Below, piece by piece: positions 8,032-15,036 of a DNA stretch of 64,000 nucleotides (its first letter is position 1; every line of letters begins with the position of its first letter). A model generated the notes under the pieces. That model ran no database searches. It had not been told where the DNA came from and saw nothing but the letters and a program-made list of their open reading frames with translations. Source of the DNA: Nocardia cyriacigeorgica (GTDB lineage: Bacteria; Actinomycetota; Actinomycetes; Mycobacteriales; Mycobacteriaceae); contig NZ_JAAGUY010000018.1 of NCBI RefSeq assembly GCF_010868145.1, forward strand, positions 1 through 64,000, read 5' to 3'. The position numbers and the translations under genes were made by a program.

Positions 8032-8822
8032 GCACACTCGTCGACCGCGTCCCCGCCCGGCGGCTATCGATGCGTCCGTATCTGGCAACGACCACGCGCA
8101 TCCTTCGTCAGCTGCGCAACGATCACCGCACCGTGGCGATGATCCTTGTCGTACCCGCACTGCTGATGACCTTGCTGTACTTCATCTACAAGGACACACC
8201 GAAGGCGCCGAACCAGGCCACGACGCTGTTCGACCGGGTGGGCATCAGCATGCTCGGCATCCTGCCGTTCATCGTGATGTTCCTGATCACCGCGATCGCC
8301 ATGCAGCGCGAACGCACCTCGGGCACGTTGGAGCGGCTGCTCACCACGCCGCTGTCGAAGCTCGATCTGCTCGGCGGCTACGGCACCGCGTTCTCCTCGG
8401 CCGCCGCGGCGCAGGCGGTGACGGCGTGCCTGGTGTCGTTCGGGCTGCTCGGGCTCGACGCGGCGGGCAATCCCGGCTGGGTGGTGCTCATCGCGGTGGT
8501 CGACGCGGTGCTCGGTGTCGCCCTCGGCCTGCTGGCCAGCGCGTTCGCCAGGACCGAGTTCCAGGCCGTGCAGTTCATGCCGCTGGTGGTCGCGCCGCAG
8601 ATCTTCCTGTGTGGGCTGCTGGTGCCGCGCGATCAGCTACCGGGCTGGCTGGAGGCGATCAGCAATGTGATGCCGTTGAGTTACGCCGTCGACGCATTGC
8701 AGCAGGTGTCGGTGCATGCCGAGCCGACGGCGGCGATGTGGCGGGATCTCGCGGTGGTGGCCGGATTCGCCGTGGTGGCGTTGTGTCTGGGTGCGGCCAC
8801 ATTGCGGCGGCGGACGGCATGA
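8028..8822 (+). CDS. ABC-2 type permease
   Basis: Membrane subunit of 264 residues with six predicted helices. The first is at about residues 38-55 (MILVVPALLMTLLYFIY), with others around 75-95, 120-142, 148-170, 180-196 and 235-255. A conserved ABC-2 segment, MQRERTSGTLERLLTTPLS, lies between the second and third helices. It pairs with the upstream ATPase to form an exporter. The start overlaps the ATPase stop (ATGA) and the stop overlaps the TetR start, indicating tight translational coupling. Confidence 0.92.
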   Translation: MSTLVDRVPARRLSMRPYLATTTRILRQLRNDHRTVAMILVVPALLMTLLYFIYKDTPKAPNQATTLFDRVGISMLGILPFIVMFLITAIAMQRERTSGTLERLLTTPLSKLDLLGGYGTAFSSAAAAQAVTACLVSFGLLGLDAAGNPGWVVLIAVVDAVLGVALGLLASAFARTEFQAVQFMPLVVAPQIFLCGLLVPRDQLPGWLEAISNVMPLSYAVDALQQVSVHAEPTAAMWRDLAVVAGFAVVALCLGAATLRRRTA

Positions 8823-9526
8823 GCACGGCCGCACCAGGCGACGGCACCGCGGGCGCTCGCGGAGAACGCAGGGTCGCGCGCAAGAGCGCATCGACTGCCC
8901 GCACCGGGCGCAGGCCGGGACATTCGGGCGCCAAAGAGGCGATCATCGATGCCGCGCGGGCCCGCTTCGCCGAAACCGGATTCGGCAAGACGTCGATCCG
9001 GGCGATCGCGGTCGACGCCGGGGTCGATCCCGCGCTCGTGCACCACTATTTCGGGTCCAAACAGCAGTTGTTCGCGGCGGTGATCGAGATGCCGATCGAT
9101 CCGGAGGTGACGCTGCGGGCGGTGGACAACGCGCCGCTGGACCAGATCGGCGAAACGATCGTCCGGGCGGTGGTTTCGGTGTGGGACTCCCCCGCCGGAG
9201 CCGGGGTGGTCGCGGCTGTGCGCAGCTTCCTCGGCGGTAGCGGACCGTCCCTGACTCGGGCATTCCTGCTCGAGGTGGTGCTCGAACGGATCCGTGCCCG
9301 CATCGCCACACCCGAGGACGACGGCACGCTGCGAATGAATCTCGCCGCCTCACAGATGGTCGGCCTGCTGGTGGCACGCAAGATCGCCATGCTGGAACCG
9401 ATGGCGTCGATGCCGCTACCGCAGATTGTCGCGGTGGTCGGTCCGACGGTGCAGCACTATCTCACCGGTGAACTCGGCAACGAGGACCTCGCTGCACCGG
9501 TGGTGGTTCAGGACTCGGAGAACTGA
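8819..9526 (+). CDS. TetR-family regulator of the ABC exporter operon
   Basis: Regulator of 235 residues. After a basic tail of about 38 residues, the TetR N-terminal HTH domain reads AIIDAARARFAETGF, TSIRAIAVDAGVDPALVHHYF (broken here only for length) with GSKQQLF following at about 78-84. The C-terminal ligand domain fits the TetR C-terminal type seen next to ABC-2 exporters. The ATG at 8819 overlaps the permease stop by 4 bp and is preferred over longer readings into the permease gene. Its 3-prime end overlaps the convergent Trm112-like gene by 19 bp. It probably binds the nested palindrome upstream of the operon. Confidence 0.9.
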   Translation: MSTAAPGDGTAGARGERRVARKSASTARTGRRPGHSGAKEAIIDAARARFAETGFGKTSIRAIAVDAGVDPALVHHYFGSKQQLFAAVIEMPIDPEVTLRAVDNAPLDQIGETIVRAVVSVWDSPAGAGVVAAVRSFLGGSGPSLTRAFLLEVVLERIRARIATPEDDGTLRMNLAASQMVGLLVARKIAMLEPMASMPLPQIVAVVGPTVQHYLTGELGNEDLAAPVVVQDSEN

Positions 9527-9741
9527 GTGCTGAACTGCGCGTGCTCGGCGTCGTCGACATCGCGTGCCTCGTCGATGAGCAGCACCGGAATGCTGTTGTG
9601 GATCGGGTAGGCGCGGTGCAGGCGCGGGTTGTAGAGCTCGCTCGCGCCGGCGCCGGTGCGCACCAGGTGCAACGGACCCTTGTCCTGCGGGCAGGCGAGC
9701 AGGCTCAGCAGTGTGGCGTCGACGGTGGTTTCCTCCGGCAT
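9508..9741 (-). CDS. Trm112-like small protein
   Basis: Protein of 77 residues with the Trm112p/UPF0434 pattern LLSLLACPQDKGPL near the N-terminus and a C-terminal half reading YPIHNSIPVLLIDEAR. In this version one Cys of the usual zinc-binding set is kept (Cys17), so metal binding is doubtful. Related proteins activate or stabilise methyltransferases; in actinobacteria the gene often sits in cell-envelope or sugar clusters. It is last in a three-gene run after the YfhO-like and GtrA genes, 5 bp behind gtrA. Confidence 0.85.
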   Translation of the reverse strand: MPEETTVDATLLSLLACPQDKGPLHLVRTGAGASELYNPRLHRAYPIHNSIPVLLIDEARDVDDAEHAQFSTQFSES

Positions 9742-9746
9742 GATGG

Positions 9747-10316
9747 CTAACCTACCCGCCGCCGGAACGAGATATGACGGTGGCCGAAGAAGCTCACCAC
9801 CGCAACGAATCCCATCACGACGACCGCGGCGGGCTCATCCGGGAAACCGAGCACCGTCACGGCGAGTTCCAGCAGGACCACGTTCATCAGCAGCCCACCG
9901 GAATTGACCGCGACGAACGCCAGGAAATCACGTATCAGGTGCCCGCGTACCCGGAAGACCAGCGTCCGATGCAGTACGAACGCGACGAACACGCTCAGGC
10001 AGTAGGCGACGACCACGGCGACCGACGGCGGCACATCGTCGCCGAGCACCGCGAGCCAGGCCACGGTGAGCACGATGCCGAGCAGCGTGTTGAAGCCACC
10101 CACCACGGCGAACGCAAGCTCCTGGCGGCGGACCAAACGCAGCAGCGGGCCGGGATCGTGGTCCGCGGCGAGCACCTGCCCGCCGGCCACCGCAGGCTGC
10201 GGGACGTCCGCTTCCGAGAGCGCTGCCTCAGCGGTTGCGGACCCGGAGACCCCCGCGATGTCGACGGGGCCGGGCCGGTGCGGATCCGGCTGGGCTGCGG
10301 CGCGGGGGCCGCTCAT
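9747..10316 (-). CDS. GtrA-family membrane protein
   Basis: Protein of 189 residues with a disordered N-terminal 60 residues and four membrane helices (about 67-90, 98-116, 130-150 and 158-178). The GtrA/DPMS motif ELAFAVVGGFNTLLG leads the first helix. GtrA proteins are associated with movement or handling of polyprenyl-linked sugars across the membrane. The start overlaps the stop of the upstream YfhO-like gene by 4 bp, and a GT2 glycosyltransferase of the dolichyl-phosphate-sugar synthase type is divergent next door. A joint role in envelope glycan assembly is inferred. Confidence 0.88.
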   Translation of the reverse strand: MSGPRAAAQPDPHRPGPVDIAGVSGSATAEAALSEADVPQPAVAGGQVLAADHDPGPLLRLVRRQELAFAVVGGFNTLLGIVLTVAWLAVLGDDVPPSVAVVVAYCLSVFVAFVLHRTLVFRVRGHLIRDFLAFVAVNSGGLLMNVVLLELAVTVLGFPDEPAAVVVMGFVAVVSFFGHRHISFRRRVG

Positions 10317-12583
10317 GTTCGGGCTTCCACCAAGTCGGGCTCGTCCGGCTCGGGTGTCTCCGGTTCAGCTGACGGAGGCTCGGCGGGTTCGTCGGTGTCG
10401 CGGCGGCGGCCACGCAGGTAAGCCCATTCCATGACCGCGAGCCCGATCAGCCCGGCAACGATCGCCGCACCGCCGATCTTCCACCCGGGCGGGCGCCAGC
10501 TCAGCACCAGTTCCGCACCCTCGGTACCGGGTGGGATGTCCACGGCGACGAATGTTTTCGCGACGACACTGATCGGCACCTCGCGACCATCGATACTCGC
10601 GCGGTAGCCGGGCCAGCCGAGCCTGGCGAACACGACCTTGCCGCCGGTGTCGGAGTCGACGCGGATGCGGCTGGTCAGATCCGATTCGCCGAGCGAGGTG
10701 GCGGTGACACCGTCGCTATGGGCGATGCGGCCGCTGCGGGTCGAGAGGAGGCCGTCCACGCGCTCGAGGACCGAGATGTAGTCCTCATGGCCGGGGTAGT
10801 CGACCCATTTCCAGCCGGGCGGGGCGGGTTGGGTGCGTGCGTCGGGGAACAGTGCCCGCTGTAGAACGACCCGGTCGATCAGCATCAGGTCGACGATCGG
10901 GCGCCCGGTGGTTGGTTCGGTGACGAAGGCGCGACGATAGGCGTCCGGACAGACGCTGGTGTCCCAGCGCATGCACAGCAGCTCACCGAAATAGAAGTGC
11001 CCGTTCGGGGTGTAGCCGCCGACGTAGGTCAGCTCCAAGTCCTTGGCGTAATTGCCGAACACCAGCGAACCGTAAGCGTCGTCGAGGTTGTTCTGCCCGG
11101 GTTGGATCAGACCGCGCTCCCCCAGTTGCAGCGTGTTGCCGGGGAAATCCGGGAACGCGGCCTTCGCCTCGGCCCGGTTCGCGGGCAGATTCCAACTCAT
11201 CGGTGTCGGCTGCGCGGCCCGCACCTGCAAATAAGCGATGGGCGCCACCGCGGCGATGCTCAGTGCGCAGGCCAGAGCCGTACCGCGGGTGCGGCCGAGC
11301 CACACCACGGTTGCTCCGAGCGCGGCCACCCCCAGCGCGGACACGATATGCCAGACAGCCTCTTTCGGTGCCGCCGCGAGCGAACGCAGCAGCAGCACAC
11401 CGATCAGCAGTCCAGCGCCGATACCGCGCCTACGCCAACCGGCGACGGTGCCGTATCTGCCCAGCAGCACACACACCAGCAGAAGCAGGCCGAGTGCCAC
11501 CATCGGCAGCACCCGCGCCGGCCAGCGCAGCGGCCCCATCGTGCCCGGCCCCGCCGTCCACAGCAGCGCGACGACGGTGAACAGGCCGACGGCGCTGAGC
11601 TCACGGGCCGCGCCCGCCGCACGACGCCAATCGATGAACGCCAATGCCGGAATCAGGAACCAGGCGATGTACACCATCGGCAACGGCTGCACGAAACCCC
11701 ACCATGAGGTGAAGGCGGGCAGCGTACTCGGCAGGCTGGCATTCAACGATTCCGACCACGGCACCGTCAGGAACGGGTCGTTCTTGATCTCTTCGGCGCC
11801 GCGCCAGGTGACATCGGCGGTCAGCAGACTGGGCAGGTAGGTCGCCAGTCCCGCCACCGCCGCACATTCGGCGACGACCACCAGTCGCAGCGGCGGCGCC
11901 CAGCGACGCTGGTAGATCACCTCGCCGACGATCACCGCGGCGATCATCACGCCCGCCTCGACCGCGGGAAAGATGTACTGCACCGAGATCGCCAAATACA
12001 GGAAGACGAACACCGGGATCGGTCCGCTGCGGCCGCGGGCATACCGCACACCCGACGCCCAGGCATGCACCAGCCACGCGGTTCCGGTGAAGGCCGTCAT
12101 CCAGCTCGCGGCATCGAAGAACAGCAGGAACCCGGTGAACGGGAACGTCACACCCGCCACGGCCGACCAGGCCGGTTTGGCGCCGTAGACCAGGGCGATC
12201 CGGTACACGCCGAGCCCGAGGATCACCGCGAAGATCAGCTTGACGAGCGTGGCGTACAAGGCGATGTTGTCCACCGACGGCGCGATCAGGTCGATCAACA
12301 GCTGCGGCGGATTCAGCAGGCCCGCTTCCTCGATCGTGTAATTGCCCGCGAGCCAATGCTCGGGCACCATCGCGGGGAACCGGCCCTCGCGCAGGTATCG
12401 GCCGGTCATCACCCACAGCGGGGCGTACTGGGATTCGGTGTCGTCGGTGTAGAAATGCCGGACGTTGGCGGCGAGCACAGCGAGATACCCCGCGACCACG
12501 CCGATCGCGGTGATGATGCCCCACCTGAACACGTCCGACCGGATACCGGCTCGACTTTCCACCACGAGTTCCAGACCATACAT
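10313..12583 (-). CDS. Large multispanning membrane protein, YfhO-like (GT-C fold)
   Basis: Protein of 756 residues with 11 to 13 predicted helices in the first 480 residues, then a large periplasmic C-terminal domain and a last helix around 705-725. An acidic motif, FYTDDTESQYAP (44-55), follows the first helix, as in GT-C glycosyltransferases that use polyprenyl-linked sugar donors. The C-terminal part, with LGWPGYRASIDGREV, resembles YfhO-type proteins. It is probably an envelope glycosyltransferase; donor and acceptor are unknown. It is first in an operon with gtrA and the Trm112-like gene, and divergent from the GT2 gene. The start codon is uncertain. Confidence 0.78.
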   Translation of the reverse strand: MYGLELVVESRAGIRSDVFRWGIITAIGVVAGYLAVLAANVRHFYTDDTESQYAPLWVMTGRYLREGRFPAMVPEHWLAGNYTIEEAGLLNPPQLLIDLIAPSVDNIALYATLVKLIFAVILGLGVYRIALVYGAKPAWSAVAGVTFPFTGFLLFFDAASWMTAFTGTAWLVHAWASGVRYARGRSGPIPVFVFLYLAISVQYIFPAVEAGVMIAAVIVGEVIYQRRWAPPLRLVVVAECAAVAGLATYLPSLLTADVTWRGAEEIKNDPFLTVPWSESLNASLPSTLPAFTSWWGFVQPLPMVYIAWFLIPALAFIDWRRAAGAARELSAVGLFTVVALLWTAGPGTMGPLRWPARVLPMVALGLLLLVCVLLGRYGTVAGWRRRGIGAGLLIGVLLLRSLAAAPKEAVWHIVSALGVAALGATVVWLGRTRGTALACALSIAAVAPIAYLQVRAAQPTPMSWNLPANRAEAKAAFPDFPGNTLQLGERGLIQPGQNNLDDAYGSLVFGNYAKDLELTYVGGYTPNGHFYFGELLCMRWDTSVCPDAYRRAFVTEPTTGRPIVDLMLIDRVVLQRALFPDARTQPAPPGWKWVDYPGHEDYISVLERVDGLLSTRSGRIAHSDGVTATSLGESDLTSRIRVDSDTGGKVVFARLGWPGYRASIDGREVPISVVAKTFVAVDIPPGTEGAELVLSWRPPGWKIGGAAIVAGLIGLAVMEWAYLRGRRRDTDEPAEPPSAEPETPEPDEPDLVEART

Positions 12584-12737
12584 GCCACCACATCCGCCGG
12601 TCGCGAACCTGATGACGCACCGGGGAATCGGTTCAGCAATCAGGCGCGGACCCCGTGTTATCGTTCACGACGGCTCGGGCTCACCCATGCGTGACGAGTA
12701 CCGGCACGCGCACCGTCATCGAAAGTCGATCTCGCCA

Positions 12738-13841
12738 ATGCCGATTCCTCCCAGGCCAGCTTCTCCGGGGCCGATCAACGCACTTCCGGGTTCCGTCGTG
12801 TCGGCTCGGGAATCGGCGCACACCGATGGCGACGTGCGCTCGGTATCGGTAGTGGTCCCGGTGTATCGGGGTGAACGCACCATCGGCGCGCTGGTCCGCG
12901 AACTCGATCAGCTGTCGGGTCCAACGCTCACCCCGGACGGCACCGCCTTCGTCATCGACGACATCGTGCTGGTCCACGATCACGGACCCGACCGCTCCGA
13001 CGTCGTCCTCGAACAATTGCGCCGCGACTATCCGCAGGTGCGCGTGGTGTGGTTGAGCCGCAACTTCGGTCAGGATGCGGCGACCATCGCCGGTATGGCC
13101 GAAGCACGCGGTGAATGGATCGTCACCATGGATGAGGACGGCCAGCACGATCCTGGCTGTATCGCAGCCTTCCTCGACGCCACCCTGGCGGGCCGAGCCG
13201 ACCTTGTCTACTCGAAGCCGACCAACACTCGCCCGCACGGCTTTCTGCGCAACCTCACCTCGCGCGGCGCAAAAGTGGTGCTCGCGACGGTGTTCGCGTT
13301 CCCCGATTCGACGAGGTTCGAAAGCTTTCGCCTTATCCGCGGCGATATCGGGCGCCAGCTCGCCCAGGTCGCCGCCAACGGCGTGTATCTCGATGTGGCG
13401 CTCACCTGGGTGGTCGGGACCACTGTGTCGGTACCGGTGGCATTGCGCGCCGAGGGCCGCGAGGAATCCGGTTACAACTATCGGCGGCTGTTCTCGCTGT
13501 TCTGGAAGATGGTGCTGTGCACCGGCACCCGTGGGCTGCGGCTGGTCAGCCTGCTCGGGGTGACGCTCGCGCTGGCCGGCGGGATCCTTGCCGCGATCAT
13601 CATCTACACGGCGTTGACCAGTGACAACGGTGATCCCGAAGGCTGGGCGTCGATCATCGTTGTGCTGCTGCTGTGTTCGGGTGCGGTGCTGTTCTCGTTG
13701 GGCCTGATCGCGGAATACCTCGGTGTCGCGCTGCATATTCTGGTCGGCAAACCGCTGTATCTGACCGTCGAATCGCCGACCCCGCGATGCGGCGAGACAG
13801 CGTCCGCCGACCCGGTGAGCGCCGAGGTAGTCGCCCGGTGA
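12738..13841 (+). CDS. GT2 family glycosyltransferase (dolichyl/undecaprenyl-phosphate sugar transferase type)
   Basis: GT-A fold transferase of about 367 residues. The nucleotide-binding start is SVSVVVPVYRGERTIG. The catalytic loop is MDEDGQHDP, with GEWIVT just before it. SxxFRLIRGD marks the acceptor region, and two C-terminal membrane helices follow, as in ArnC/GtrB/DPM1-like enzymes. It probably transfers a sugar to a polyprenyl phosphate at the inner face of the membrane. The start is ambiguous: ATG 12738 is chosen, with ATG 12687 and GTG 12798 as alternatives and no strong ribosome site at any. The stop overlaps the GTG of the aminotransferase gene by 4 bp. Confidence 0.87.
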   Translation: MPIPPRPASPGPINALPGSVVSARESAHTDGDVRSVSVVVPVYRGERTIGALVRELDQLSGPTLTPDGTAFVIDDIVLVHDHGPDRSDVVLEQLRRDYPQVRVVWLSRNFGQDAATIAGMAEARGEWIVTMDEDGQHDPGCIAAFLDATLAGRADLVYSKPTNTRPHGFLRNLTSRGAKVVLATVFAFPDSTRFESFRLIRGDIGRQLAQVAANGVYLDVALTWVVGTTVSVPVALRAEGREESGYNYRRLFSLFWKMVLCTGTRGLRLVSLLGVTLALAGGILAAIIIYTALTSDNGDPEGWASIIVVLLLCSGAVLFSLGLIAEYLGVALHILVGKPLYLTVESPTPRCGETASADPVSAEVVAR

Positions 13842-14977
13842 GCGAGGATCGGGTCATCTTCAGCAGGCCGTACCGCGCCGCGGCGGAGGTCGAGAACCTG
13901 CGCGCAGTGCTCGACTCCGACCACAGCCATGGCGACGGCCGCTTCACCAAGACCGCGACCGCGAAAATCAAAGCCATCACCAACAGCCCGCACGCACTGC
14001 TGACCACCTCATGCACCCATGCGCTCGAATTGGGCGCGCTGCTGCTGGAATTGGGCCAAGACGACGAGGTCATCGTCCCCAGCTTCGCCTTCACCTCCGC
14101 CGCCACCGCCGTCGCGTTGCGCGGCGCGACCTGCGTGTTCGTCGATATCGACCCTGCGACCGGCAATATCGACCCGATGTCGGTCGCCGACGCGGTCACC
14201 GACCGAACCAAGGCCGTCCTGGTCATGCATTACGGCGGAGTCGCCGCCGACATGGCGCCACTGCTCGAGATCGCCGGTGAGCACGGTCTCGCCCTCATCG
14301 AGGACAACGCGCACGGCCTCGGCGGCACCTGGCGCGGCCGCGCCCTCGGCACCATCGGCACCATCGGCACGCAGAGCTTCCACGACACCAAGAACGTGCA
14401 TTGTGGTGAGGGCGGTGCGCTGCTGCTCTCCGATGAGATCCTGATGGGCCGCGCCGAGATCATCCGAGAGAAGGGCACCGACCGGGCCAGGTTCCTGCGC
14501 GGACAAGTCGACAAATACTCCTGGCAGGACATCGGATCCAGCTACCTGCCCAGCGAACTCAATGCCGCCGTGCTCGATGCGCAACTGGCCGAATTCGATC
14601 GCATCCAGACCGGCCGTCACCGGGTATGGGACGCCTATGCGTCCGCACTTCCGGAGTGGGCGCGACGCAACGATGTCCGGCTGATGCAGGTGCCCGGCGA
14701 CCGGGAGCACACCGCGCACCTTTTCTACCTGCGGCTGCCCAGCGAAGACATACGCGACACCATGATCCGGCACCTGGCCGACCGCGGCATCGTCGCGCCG
14801 TTCCACTACGTGCCGCTCGATTCCAGCCCCGCCGGCCTGAAGTACGGCCGTACGCCCGTGCCGTGCACGCACAGCGCCGAATTCTCGGCGACCATCGTCC
14901 GGCTGCCATTGTGGCCGATGCTGGGTGATGATCAGATCCAGCGAGTGGTAGACGCGGTGACCGCGTTCGCCGTCTAG
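13838..14977 (+). CDS. DegT/DnrJ/EryC1 sugar aminotransferase, WecE/RffA-like
   Basis: PLP-dependent aminotransferase of 379 residues, the same size as WecE/RffA (dTDP-4-amino-4,6-dideoxygalactose transaminase). It shows SFAFTSAATAVALRGA, the aspartate loop LIEDNAHGLGG, and the PLP lysine in SFHDTKNVHCGEGGALL. That lysine context, with HxTKN, is typical of the WecE branch. The GTG at 13838 overlaps the upstream stop (GTGA). With the GT2 enzyme, it suggests that an amino-deoxy sugar is made and attached to a lipid carrier. The rest of the nucleotide-sugar pathway is not in this window. Confidence 0.87.
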   Translation: MSEDRVIFSRPYRAAAEVENLRAVLDSDHSHGDGRFTKTATAKIKAITNSPHALLTTSCTHALELGALLLELGQDDEVIVPSFAFTSAATAVALRGATCVFVDIDPATGNIDPMSVADAVTDRTKAVLVMHYGGVAADMAPLLEIAGEHGLALIEDNAHGLGGTWRGRALGTIGTIGTQSFHDTKNVHCGEGGALLLSDEILMGRAEIIREKGTDRARFLRGQVDKYSWQDIGSSYLPSELNAAVLDAQLAEFDRIQTGRHRVWDAYASALPEWARRNDVRLMQVPGDREHTAHLFYLRLPSEDIRDTMIRHLADRGIVAPFHYVPLDSSPAGLKYGRTPVPCTHSAEFSATIVRLPLWPMLGDDQIQRVVDAVTAFAV

Positions 14978-15002
14978 AGAATCGCCGACTACCGACGGGA
15001 TA

Positions 15003-15030
15003 CGGTCCGAGCGGCGTACTACCCGGACCG
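15003..15030. terminator. Weak inverted repeat between convergent genes
   Basis: CGGTCC (15003-15008) and GGACCG (15025-15030) form a 6-bp stem in the 59-bp gap between the converging aminotransferase and acyl-CoA synthetase fusion genes. No T-run follows. It may be a weak bidirectional terminator. Confidence 0.3.
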
Positions 15031-15036
15031 CGCCAC

